64,000 bases of DNA, from positions 178,946 through 242,945 of the forward strand of contig JBBATH010000004.1 of assembly GCA_040398845.1 (NCBI GenBank). The letters run 5' to 3'. Position numbers and translations under genes: made by a program. The number at the start of each line of letters is the position of its first letter. The stretch's first letter is position 1. Shown piece after piece: positions 53,258 to 60,122 of this stretch. The stretch comes from WLND01 sp040398845. Lineage in GTDB: Bacteria > Actinomycetota > Actinomycetes > S36-B12. Under the pieces are notes generated by a model. The model had not been told where the DNA came from and searched no databases. It saw only the letters and a list, made by a program, of their open reading frames with translations.

Positions 53258-53378
53258 CCAACGGCACGCGTATGACGTTCAGGCAGCAATCCTTGGCACT
53301 CGCTGCGCACTGTCATGAGTCGGGTTGTCACCGCCTGCTCGGTCTCACAGCACCCTGAGGGCGGGCCGAAGGTCGGGG

Positions 53379-53798
53379 TCAGTCGAGTAGCGGTGAGAGA
53401 TCGCGCGAACTGGGGTGACTCAGGACGTCACAGCCGCTTTCCTGCAGGACGTCCGCCATGGGGCGACTGGAGTCGACTGCCCGGGCGGGCCGTGGTCGGC
53501 CGGAGGCGGCCGCCCAGCGTTGAGCGAGTTCGTACGACACGGCGCTCGACAGCTCCTGTGTCACGCCGTGCAGCACGGCGTCGGAGGCGAGCAGGTCGGC
53601 TAGGCGGCCCGGGTCGTATTCAGCCCGTGAGATCCGCACGCTTTCCACTTCGTCATGAGCGATGAGGCGGCCGGGGCGGCCAAGCCGTTCCCGCGCTGCA
53701 GCAACTTCGGAACTGGCGCCCGTACCTGGGGTGAAGTGCGGGAATGTGCCGTCGATGCCTTCCGGCTCACCTTGGCGCTGCCGGTCGCGTCGGGTCAA
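53379..53798 (-). CDS. Hypothetical protein, partner of an MbcA/ParS/Xre-like protein
   Basis: This 139-residue protein of no recognised family includes LGRPGRLIAHDEVESVRISRAEYDPGRLADLLASDAVLHGVTQELSSAVSYELAQRWAAASGRPRPARAVDSSRPMADVLQESG. Its TTG start overlaps the upstream stop by 4 nt, so it is coupled to the antitoxin-like gene. In related systems the second gene encodes a RES-domain toxin, but RES motifs are not visible here. It may be a divergent toxin, a truncated one, or another protein. Confidence 0.55.
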   Translation of the reverse strand: MTRRDRQRQGEPEGIDGTFPHFTPGTGASSEVAAARERLGRPGRLIAHDEVESVRISRAEYDPGRLADLLASDAVLHGVTQELSSAVSYELAQRWAAASGRPRPARAVDSSRPMADVLQESGCDVLSHPSSRDLSPLLD

Positions 53799-54355
53799 GC
53801 CGTGACCGCCTGTGCGTACTGCACGGCGAGCCGCGTGACAACGTCGCGCTCCTTGTCGCTGGCGGCAGCGGCCTTCAGCGGCGAGCGGCCCCGCAGTTCG
53901 TCATGGTCGGTGACCAGCCACAGGGCAGCGCCCCAACGCGGTGCGGTCTTGAGAGCGGCGAGCAGCGGAACAAGGGAACGCCGCACAGCATGAGCCTGTA
54001 CGTCGAACTGAAACGCGGGGTACACCCACATGTTGTCGCTGGTGCGTGCCGCGAGAATCGTCCCGCGGGTACGGCGATCGGCGAGCGCCTGCTTGCTTGG
54101 TACGTCGAGCAGGCGCATGACGCCGGTCGACGAGTAGAACGGCCCCAGTAGCGTGTCGTACTCGGACCTCGTCGTGGCGCCGGGGACGGCGGCCGCCATC
54201 GCGTCGGCCAGCTCGGCAGGCGCAGGGAGCGGGCTGCCGGATTGTGCGAGGCGCGGGACTATCACGTGCAGGTGTCGACGCAGCGAGTTGAGAACCTCCT
54301 CCTCATACTCGTCCTCTGTGCCGTAGCCGGCCAGGTTCAGCGCGCTCGTCGCCAT
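53795..54355 (-). CDS. MbcA/ParS/Xre-like antitoxin-family protein
   Basis: The 186-residue protein has an HTH-like segment STGVMRLLDVPSKQALADRRTRGTILAARTSDNMWVYPAFQFD and a C-terminal toxin-binding-like part RSLVPLLAALKTAPRWGAALWLVTDHDELRGRSPLKAAAASDKERDVVTRLAVQYAQA. Both resemble MbcA/ParS/Xre antitoxins (the GRTPL-type motif is seen as GRSPL). GGAGGCAGAG precedes the ATG at 54355. First gene of a two-gene cassette lying between duplicated tetR operator regions. Confidence 0.72.
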   Translation of the reverse strand: MATSALNLAGYGTEDEYEEEVLNSLRRHLHVIVPRLAQSGSPLPAPAELADAMAAAVPGATTRSEYDTLLGPFYSSTGVMRLLDVPSKQALADRRTRGTILAARTSDNMWVYPAFQFDVQAHAVRRSLVPLLAALKTAPRWGAALWLVTDHDELRGRSPLKAAAASDKERDVVTRLAVQYAQAVTA

Positions 54356-54507
54356 CTCTGCCTCCAGTCAAGTGGGCCAAGTACCACCGTATGCGCTTGA
54401 GTGATTGTGGTCAAGGAGGTCAAGGTGCACGCCCAGTGGATATTCCGCCTCCCGAGGTCGGAAAGCCCGTAGCGTGGAGCGGCAGCAACGCCGGCAGATG
54501 GGAAGGA

Positions 54508-54529
54508 GACTATGATGATCATCATAGTC
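54508..54529. promoter_or_regulatory. TetR-type operator 2, ACTATGATGATCATCATAGT
   Basis: A perfect 20-bp palindrome at 54509-54528, extended by G/C to 22 bp, 40 nt before the tetR start. Arms are identical to operator 1 at 53201-53220. It should mediate autoregulation. Confidence 0.88.
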
Positions 54530-54567
54530 TTACACGACGTACCTGATCATCGGCAAGGAAGGGGGAC

Positions 54568-55131
54568 GTGCTGGTGTCGTCGGAGTCGCGCGACCGCATG
54601 ATCACCGCAGCAACTCGGCTGCTCGCGCGCGATGGGCTCGAAGGCACGTCCTTCTCGACCGTGCTCGCCGAGAGCGGGGCGCCGCGCGGCTCGATCTACC
54701 ATCACTTTCCCGAGGGAAAGGACCAGCTCGTCCGCGAGGCCGTGGAGGAGGTTGGCCGCCGCTTCGTGACCTACCTCGACAGCCTGGCACCTGCAACGCC
54801 GCTCGATGCCGTACGCGCGGTCACCGCCGTATGGAGGAGCGTGCTCGAGAGTTCGCGCGTGACCTCGGGTTGCGCGATTGCCGCAGTCGCGGTGGCAGGC
54901 GACACCGGTCCGCGTGCGGCGACGGGCGCGGTGTTCATCGCCTGGCAGGCCTCAATCTCGGCGCTGCTCCAGCGTTCGGGGCTGAATAGGCCAACGTCTG
55001 ATGCGATCGCGCCGATGATGATCGCCTCGATCGAAGGAGCTCTCGTGATGTCCAGAGCCCAGGGGTCGCTCAAGCCGTTCGATTCCGTTGTCGCGCAGCT
55101 CGAGCGACTCGTCACGACCAAGTCTGGATAG
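54568..55131 (+). CDS. TetR/AcrR-family repressor (LmrA/YxaF-like)
   Basis: The 187-residue protein has the TetR HTH SRDRMITAATRLLARDGLEGTSFSTVLAESGAPRGSIYHHFPEGKDQLVREAV and a ligand domain with SSRVTSGCAIAAVAVAGD, the LmrA/YxaF type. GTG at 54568 is used; GTG at 54574 lies at a better distance from GGGGG. Palindromic operators precede this gene and the alpha/beta hydrolase 1.5 kb away, giving a simple local circuit. A hairpin at 55153 ends the transcript. Confidence 0.9.
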   Translation: MLVSSESRDRMITAATRLLARDGLEGTSFSTVLAESGAPRGSIYHHFPEGKDQLVREAVEEVGRRFVTYLDSLAPATPLDAVRAVTAVWRSVLESSRVTSGCAIAAVAVAGDTGPRAATGAVFIAWQASISALLQRSGLNRPTSDAIAPMMIASIEGALVMSRAQGSLKPFDSVVAQLERLVTTKSG

Positions 55132-55152
55132 GACCAAATTTCCGACCTCGAT

Positions 55153-55190
55153 GTGAATCGGCCCCCGGAGAATTCCGGAGGCCGATTCAC
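55153..55190. terminator. Bidirectional hairpin between tetR and the convergent membrane-protein gene
   Basis: An 11-bp perfect stem GTGAATCGGCC / GGCCGATTCAC encloses a second 5-bp stem CCGGA / TCCGG. It lies between two convergent stop codons (55131 and 55221). There is no long T-run. Confidence 0.6.
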
Positions 55191-55220
55191 CGATCCAAAC
55201 CCTGGTGCCTACCTGCTCAC

Positions 55221-55706
55221 CTAGCTCGCAGGCTCAGCAATCCACGCCTTCACGGGACGCGACCACAGCAGGAGGGCGCCTACGAGCGCGGCGCCCTGAA
55301 CCAACACCATGAACAAGACAGTGTCTTCCTGAATGGCTGATCCCGCGCCTTCAGAGAGGAGCGGAATGAAAGAGCCGATAAAGGCGATCACGGCGGTGAT
55401 GGTGAGGGTGAGTCGAACGCCCGGACGAAGGGCCCCCTGCCAAAGAAGGATGCCGAGCAGAATAAAGACCGTGGCGACAACGGCGAAAACGGAGGTCGCC
55501 AGCGCCATCCACTCGTGGACATCAAAACTCGATGCCGACTCAAGTCCGGAAACGGCTTGATATTCGCTGATTCGGGTATCGATGGCCGCGAAGTCGCCTG
55601 AGTAGGAAATCTGGAGCAGGGAACTTGAGGCGTACGCCATTCCCGCCACAATTGCGCTGCAGGCGGAGAATGCGACCTGCCACGGTGCCTTTGCGATGCT
55701 CGACAT
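55221..55706 (-). CDS. Small integral membrane protein of unknown function
   Basis: The 161-residue protein has about four hydrophobic segments: VAFSACSAIVAGMAYASSSLL, MALATSVFAVVATVFILLGILL, LTLTITAVIAFIGSFIPLL and VLFMVLVQGAALVGALLL. No family was recognised. The ATG at 55706 follows GAAGAGGT; a longer start at 55796 has no such site. It converges with the TetR gene and probably is transcribed alone. Confidence 0.75.
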   Translation of the reverse strand: MSSIAKAPWQVAFSACSAIVAGMAYASSSLLQISYSGDFAAIDTRISEYQAVSGLESASSFDVHEWMALATSVFAVVATVFILLGILLWQGALRPGVRLTLTITAVIAFIGSFIPLLSEGAGSAIQEDTVLFMVLVQGAALVGALLLWSRPVKAWIAEPAS

Positions 55707-55870
55707 TTCATGTACCTCTTCTATTGGCCGAAAGGCAGCGCCCCCGGAGTTCCACCGCAAAATGGATTGAGTGACAGCGGTGGAGGCAAGGCTCACCCTA
55801 GCCGCGCGTACCAGGTTCCACGCAAGTCCCTGCGCGGACGTAGAAACCTGGGGTCCGTCCAGCGAAACGG

Positions 55871-56001
55871 GATTCTTCGGATGGCGGGCCGCAGTGCGTC
55901 GAGTACCGCGGTCAGGGCGCTGTCAGTTCTGGATCAGTGCCGAGGTGTTTCGGCTGTCCCGATCAGTCGCTTCGGTAGACATCTGATCGATAATCGATGC
56001 G
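55871..56001. repeat. ~130-bp diverged repeat, copy A (3' end and flank of RelE toxin gene)
   Basis: The segment from GATTCTTCGGAT to TAATCGATGCG matches 60888-61019 in order and orientation. Common words include CGAGTACCGC, GTCAGG, GGTGTTTCGGC and CAGTCGCTTCGGTAG. It covers the last 39 nt of the toxin gene and about 90 nt of its downstream flank, so it looks like a duplicated locus end, not a stand-alone repeat family. Confidence 0.7.
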
Positions 56002-56229
56002 CAGAATCTCGACACGGTTGGCGACGTCGTCAATGGAGTGCAGGATCCGGTAGGGGCCGCGACGAGCGCCGAACAGCCCCTCGAGTTCCCGCTGGAGTGG
56101 TTTCCCGACGCGGCGTGGGAAGGCGGCCAGGTCTCCGAAAACAAACTCGACAATCGCGTGGACGATGCGTGGCGGGATGCGCTGCAGGTCGCGCCTTGCA
56201 GTTGCGGTCACGACGACCTCGTGGCTCAC
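55963..56229 (-). CDS. RelE/ParE-type toxin, second copy
   Basis: The 88-residue protein reads HEVVVTATARRDLQRIPPRIVHAIVEFVFGDLAAFPRRVGKPLQRELEGLFGARRGPYRILHSIDDVANRVEILRIDYRSDVYR. It is a paralog of the toxin at 17668-17925, sharing the RVGKPL and ARRG.YRI segments. GTG start overlaps the antitoxin stop by 4 nt. The C-terminal HxxxVYR-type end is present, so it is probably functional. Confidence 0.9.
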   Translation of the reverse strand: MSHEVVVTATARRDLQRIPPRIVHAIVEFVFGDLAAFPRRVGKPLQRELEGLFGARRGPYRILHSIDDVANRVEILRIDYRSDVYRSD

Positions 56230-56507
56230 CGCTCGTCGGTGGGGGAGTTGAACTCCGCTCGGGTCTGCTCCTGCGTGAGGACGCGGCCGGCAGCGACGTC
56301 GGCGATCGCCTCGCCGATCGACTCACGGATGCCGGGCTGGGACAGCCAGAACAGTGTCTCCTGAAGCGGCTCCCACCCGTCCATACCGATCAGCACCGCG
56401 GCCGGGCTGCCGTTCTTGGTGATCGTGACCTGTTCATGGGTTCTTGACGCGGCATCGACCAAGTCGTTGAGTCGGTCCTTAACTTCCGAGATCGGCAGCG
56501 TCTTCAT
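56226..56507 (-). CDS. Phd/YefM-family antitoxin, second copy
   Basis: The 93-residue antitoxin reads MKTLPISEVKDRLNDLVDAASRTHEQVTITKNGSPAAVLIGMDGWEPLQETL, followed by a helical tail with DVAAGRVLTQEQTRAEF. It is related to, but distinct from, the antitoxin at 17922. It is first in a two-gene operon with the RelE-type toxin. Confidence 0.9.
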   Translation of the reverse strand: MKTLPISEVKDRLNDLVDAASRTHEQVTITKNGSPAAVLIGMDGWEPLQETLFWLSQPGIRESIGEAIADVAAGRVLTQEQTRAEFNSPTDER

Positions 56508-56575
56508 GGGAAAACGATAGGACTAACTGAGGCCTGCGTGATCCCTCCGATCACCCGCGTCCCACCGATACACAC

Positions 56576-57082
56576 GTGACCACCTTGACCGAACGCGGTG
56601 TAGCGACCCGAGCCAACCTCATCGCGGCGACGCAGGATGTCGTACGAGAGATCGGGTACGCGCACGCCACCACGCGAGCCATCGCCGAGGTCGCCTCCCT
56701 GCCTCAGCAGGCGGGGGAGTGAACAGTCGTCGGGAACCTCACGACAGCACTTCAGCGGTTAGCGACCTTCCGCGAGCGGATCATTCCGCTCGAGATGGCC
56801 ATGCGCAGTGATCCCGAGCTCATCGAGCGCAGGCGGACGATGACTCCCCCGCTTCCATCGGACGGGCCGAGCCCACCCGAGGCCATCGCTCAATACCTGG
56901 GCGCCGAGCAGAATCTCGGACGCATCCGTCGCGACGTCAACTGCCTCGACGCCGCCCTCATCCTCCTCGCAACGCTCTTCGGCATCGGCCTCATGCCCAA
57001 TGACACCGCTGACATGACCGACCGAAACAACCTCCTCATCCGCTCGGCGGTGGAACTGTTCGTCCATGGGCTACAATCCTGA
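56576..57082 (+). pseudogene. TetR-family regulator gene with in-frame stop and internal deletion
   Basis: From GTG 56576 the frame reads TERGVATRANLIAATQDVVREIGYAHATTRAIAEVA, the first helices of a TetR HTH. It then jumps to SLPQQAGE and a TGA (56720-56722), and continues in frame with TVVGNLTTALQRLATFRERIIPLEMAMRSDPELIERRR to FVHGLQS. The usual recognition-helix segment (GTIYRHF-like) is missing, so about 30 or more residues were deleted. Both lesions indicate a dead gene. It lies directly beside the transposon insertion. Confidence 0.78.
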
Positions 57083-57127
57083 GCCCATGAACCGAGGGCG
57101 GCCACCGACCGGCACCAATTCGCCGAG

Positions 57128-57151
57128 TGACCTCTCCATTTAGTGACGGTG
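57128..57151. repeat. Left terminal inverted repeat of the transposon
   Basis: 24 bp, perfect complement of 59871-59894. Target duplication TTCGCCGA lies outside at 57119-57126. Confidence 0.95.
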
Positions 57152-57233
57152 AACGCTGGGAGTTACGTCGGGGGTCGGGACGTCTCCGCAGCGGCTCAAC
57201 GCAGGAGTCGGTTCAACGGGGGTGCGGCCCTAG

Positions 57234-58529
57234 CTACGGACCGAGCAGGCCCAGAGGCACAACCGCAATGCCATCCTTGCGACGGTAGGCGTCCGAGCCG
57301 GTGTTCACCACAACAGCATCCAGAAGCCTGTCACCCAGTTGCTCCTTGAGCCAATGAAGGTGCGACACATGCTCCGGGCGAACCGTGTTGCCCAGCTTCG
57401 CTTCCAGCGCCACGACCTTCCCGCCCTCACCAACAACGACGAAGTCCACTTCGTGGTCCCCACTCCAAGTGCGCAAGTGTCTCAACGGGACCGAGTTCGC
57501 ATCTGAGAACACGAACAGACTCATCGCCACAAGGGACTCAAATAGCGCTCCGAGGAATGTTCCATCCTGCGGCGTAACCGTCGGCCCGTCCCCCTGTAGG
57601 AGTCGGTCACGCGGGACTCCAACCAGTCTGGCAGCGAGTGCCGGGTCGGCCAAAAAGCGCTTGGGTGTCTGCCCGAGCCGAGACAGGTGGTTGTCGCCTG
57701 GCAGCCACGGCGGAACTTCGTCGAGAATGCGCAACCGAGTGAGCGCCTCCGTGTAGCGAGTTGTCGTGTCCCTGCTTGGCTTGTCGTCATGACCAGCATT
57801 GGCACCGTCTCGCACCTTTTCCCATGAGGTTGTTGTGGCGACTGCTGCCGCGTAGGCGCGAAGCCAGCGCATCAGCGCTTCAGGCTGCCGCACAACGGTT
57901 CCAGCCTCCTTCATGTCAACATTTACGAGCCGTTCGAGGTAGGTGTCGAGTTGCTTGTTCAAGGACCGTGACGAGAGGTCCTGGAACCCGGGGAACCCCG
58001 AGCGAAGGATGAAGTCGGTGTAGTCCTCGAGTGAGAAGTCAATCGCACCGGAGAGGGCCGGCTTCTGTCCCGAGAGTAGGGACTTCAGACTCACGGATGG
58101 CGTGCAGACCAAGCGTTCTGGAAGTGTCAGCGGGCGCATGCGAAGTGAGGGGATGCGCCCAGCACCAGAGTGGGTGTCGTCAACGGGAGCCGAACCGGTG
58201 AGCACATACCGTCCGGGCGTCTTGTCATCGTCTACTGAGTCCTTGACTGCTTCCCAGACCTGTGGCAGCCGCTGCCACTCGTCGAATAGCACCGGGGTGG
58301 GCTTCAACAGGTACTCGTCCAGTTGGGCTTCAACGAGTTGGAAGTCTCGGTCGCGGTTCAGCCGGACGACGGTCTGGGCTCGCTGGCGGGCCGTCTCTGT
58401 CTTGCCGACGGCCTTGGGTCCGTCGAGGAGGAGGGCAGGAAGCTCTGTCAGCAGGTAGTCAACTTCGTCGTCAACGATGCGCCGGCGGTAACTTCCAAGG
58501 AACTTGCCCGTGTTTGTCATGACTTTCAT
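57234..58529 (-). CDS. P-loop ATPase with DUF4143 C-terminal domain, copy 2 (transposon passenger)
   Basis: The 431-residue protein has Walker A GPKAVGKT (37-44), Walker B PVLFDEWQRLPQVW, GRYVLTGSAPVDD, and THSGAGRIPSLRMRPLTLPERL. The nuclease-like DUF4143 end reads LRTWSGDHEVDFVVVGEGGKVVALEAKLG and AYRRKDGIAVVPLGLLGP. It shares architecture and several blocks with the 21301-22551 protein but keeps the Walker B Asp. GAGG precedes the ATG at 58529. Three 23-bp repeats lie upstream. Function is unknown; as a passenger it might aid element maintenance or target choice, which is speculation. Confidence 0.85.
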   Translation of the reverse strand: MKVMTNTGKFLGSYRRRIVDDEVDYLLTELPALLLDGPKAVGKTETARQRAQTVVRLNRDRDFQLVEAQLDEYLLKPTPVLFDEWQRLPQVWEAVKDSVDDDKTPGRYVLTGSAPVDDTHSGAGRIPSLRMRPLTLPERLVCTPSVSLKSLLSGQKPALSGAIDFSLEDYTDFILRSGFPGFQDLSSRSLNKQLDTYLERLVNVDMKEAGTVVRQPEALMRWLRAYAAAVATTTSWEKVRDGANAGHDDKPSRDTTTRYTEALTRLRILDEVPPWLPGDNHLSRLGQTPKRFLADPALAARLVGVPRDRLLQGDGPTVTPQDGTFLGALFESLVAMSLFVFSDANSVPLRHLRTWSGDHEVDFVVVGEGGKVVALEAKLGNTVRPEHVSHLHWLKEQLGDRLLDAVVVNTGSDAYRRKDGIAVVPLGLLGP

Positions 58530-58559
58530 GGTCCTCGCTCCTCACGGGTACTCTACCAT

Positions 58560-58620
58560 TTCGCAGACCTCAACCCTACAACTTCGCAGGCCTCAACCCT
58601 ACAACTTCGCAGGGCTCAAC
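58560..58620 (-). repeat. Three 23-bp tandem repeats (CTGCGAA core) upstream of the transposon-borne ATPase gene
   Basis: Read in the gene's direction, CTGCGAA occurs at 58612-58606, 58589-58583 and 58566-58560, exactly 23 bp apart, within units like GTTGTAGGGTTGAGGCCTGC. The period, gene-relative orientation and TGCG core match the repeats before the other DUF4143 ATPase gene (21219-21287). The array overlaps the 3' tail of the transposase frame. Confidence 0.85.
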
Positions 58621-59829
58621 CTTCTCTTGGCTGAAGGTGCCGCCACCGGCGGCGTGGCTCGGGTGCAGCGAACGCCCATCCGGCGTCAGGGAGTGGTGAG
58701 CATCTCTCCGCAGTGCTTGCACTTGATGGCGTCGGGCTGGATGTCCTCGGCGCAGTAGGGGCACTTGCGTCCAGTGGCGGGGGTCTCGGGGAGGGTGACG
58801 ACGACCTCTGTGGGCTTGTTGGGTCCCATGATGGCCACGATTGAGCATTCTCACAGATCTGGCAACAATGTCGTAGGTGACGGGTACGTGCCTGACGGAC
58901 TGCTCCAGAAGGCGGTAGAACAGCAGCCCGGGCTTGGACGCGCCTCGGCGGTTGAACCGGAACTCGAACTCGAGCAGGTAGTCCTGAAGGTGGGCCATCG
59001 ACGCGGCACCCTGCGCGGTGGACTCCAGCCAGCGCTTCGCCTGCGCCTGAACGCGGGACACGGCCGGGAACAGGATGTGCGCCGGGTCCGCTGCTCGCTT
59101 GGCGGTAATGAACGTGTAGTCGAAGTCCCCGGCCGCCTCCACAGCAGCCTGGATGCCGCTGTCGTCATCGGAGATGAGCATGGCGCCCAACGCGACGTTG
59201 TCCCGGATGGCGTCCGTGAGGGTGTCCCCGCCCCACTTGCCGACATCTACCAGACGGGCACGGCCCAGTGACTTCCCCGACCCGACGAGCATCGACTTGC
59301 CGATGTTCTCCGTCATCACCAGCACCACCGAGCGGTTCTCGTCCATGTAGCGGCCACGCTTCCCGGGTCGGCGGCCACCGACCATCATCGTGTCCAGCTC
59401 GACGACACCATTGAGCGGCTCCCGCCCTGGCACCACCATCGCCCGACGGACCCGATGCAGCATCATCCACGCCGTCTGGTAGCTGCCAAGCCCGAGCGTG
59501 CGATGCAGGTTCCGCGCCGACACCCCGTAAGTCTCCGCCGTTATCCGCCATGCGACCTCGAACCACACCGACAGAGGCGTCCGCGTCTTGTCGAACAGCG
59601 TCCCCGATGTCACCGATGACGATGCCCCGCATGCACGGCAGTCCCAGCGGCGCCCGTCAGACCGGGCCCACCCATCCGCCACCGCCCCACACAGGTGGCA
59701 CACGAACTCGTAGTCACCCCAACGCAGCCACGCCAGATAGTCGGCACAGGCCTCGTCGTTCGGAAACCAGGCACCGAACTCGACAGCGTCCGCCGGATAC
59801 TCCCGAACCGAACTCGAGACAGCCCCCAT
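58576..59829 (-). CDS. IS1595/ISXO2-family transposase
   Basis: The 417-residue protein has a zinc-ribbon (CHLCG...CRACG), an ISXO2-like core GVVELDTMMVGGRRPGKRGRY, MLISDDDSGIQ, and LLEFEFRFNRRGASKPGLLFYRLLEQSV, the end of a DDE/N-type catalytic domain. The conserved part ends around 58850. The remaining ~85 residues run out of frame over the zinc-ribbon ORF and the 23-bp repeats and look unconserved, so the natural end may have been shorter. Confidence 0.9.
   Translation of the reverse strand: MGAVSSSVREYPADAVEFGAWFPNDEACADYLAWLRWGDYEFVCHLCGAVADGWARSDGRRWDCRACGASSSVTSGTLFDKTRTPLSVWFEVAWRITAETYGVSARNLHRTLGLGSYQTAWMMLHRVRRAMVVPGREPLNGVVELDTMMVGGRRPGKRGRYMDENRSVVLVMTENIGKSMLVGSGKSLGRARLVDVGKWGGDTLTDAIRDNVALGAMLISDDDSGIQAAVEAAGDFDYTFITAKRAADPAHILFPAVSRVQAQAKRWLESTAQGAASMAHLQDYLLEFEFRFNRRGASKPGLLFYRLLEQSVRHVPVTYDIVARSVRMLNRGHHGTQQAHRGRRHPPRDPRHWTQVPLLRRGHPARRHQVQALRRDAHHSLTPDGRSLHPSHAAGGGTFSQEKVEPCEVVGLRPAKL
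58686..58829 (-). CDS. 47-residue zinc-ribbon protein
   Basis: This small ORF starts MGPNKPTEVVVTLPETPATG and ends RKCPYCAEDIQPDAIKCKHC plus a short tail, a clear CPYC-x10-CKHC zinc ribbon. It lies in another frame within the 3' tail of the transposase gene. The ribbon motif is strongly conserved in many small proteins (AEDIQPDAIKCKHCG type), so this frame, not the transposase tail, is probably the coding one. It could be a fragment captured by the transposon. Confidence 0.65.
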   Translation of the reverse strand: MGPNKPTEVVVTLPETPATGRKCPYCAEDIQPDAIKCKHCGEMLTTP

Positions 59830-59870
59830 GCCTCACACGGTAGGCACCACAACTGACACCGCCCAGCATC

Positions 59871-59894
59871 CACCGTCACTAAATGGAGAGGTCA
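59871..59894. repeat. Right terminal inverted repeat of the transposon
   Basis: 24 bp, perfect complement of 57128-57151. Target duplication TTCGCCGA follows at 59896-59903. Confidence 0.95.
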
Positions 59895-60122
59895 TTTCGC
59901 CGAATATGTCCCACAGGCACGTCAGGACAGACACCTGAAGTGCGGTCCAAGGTCTGACCACGGGCGCACGCTTCATGCGTCGTCTCGCAGCGGTCAGTGT
60001 GCGACTCTTTCGAAGGAGACCTCAACATCACTTGAGCCATCCCCTTAGCGCCAGGCATTACGTCCGCACGAGTTCGCCCTGCGACGCGCGATCCCTGATG
60101 ACAAGGGATTCCGGGGTGAGCA

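Larger units (their letters stand above)
53069..53378. other. 310-nt intergenic stretch with operator and tetR 5'-end remnant
   Basis: This gap holds the hydrolase promoter, the TetR-type operator at 53201-53220 and a 37-nt remnant copy of the tetR 5' end at 53219-53257 (separate entries). The rest (53258-53378) shows no recognisable feature. Confidence 0.6.
57127..59895. mobile_element. IS1595-type transposon with passenger ATPase gene (2.77 kb)
   Basis: Terminal inverted repeats are perfect over 24 bp: TGACCTCTCCATTTAGTGAC continuing GGTG at 57128-57151, and its reverse complement at 59871-59894. The element is flanked by an 8-bp direct repeat TTCGCCGA at 57119-57126 and 59896-59903, the target-duplication size of the IS1595 family. 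It holds a transposase gene (58576-59829), a small zinc-ribbon ORF (58686-58829) and a DUF4143 ATPase gene (57234-58529), all minus strand. Intact ends and duplication suggest a recent insertion. Confidence 0.92.

Noticed and set aside
57083..59960. A short gene interrupted by the transposon
   Set aside because: Rejoining the flanks gives only a 24-codon frame (MNRGRPPTGTNSPN...) without recognisable similarity.
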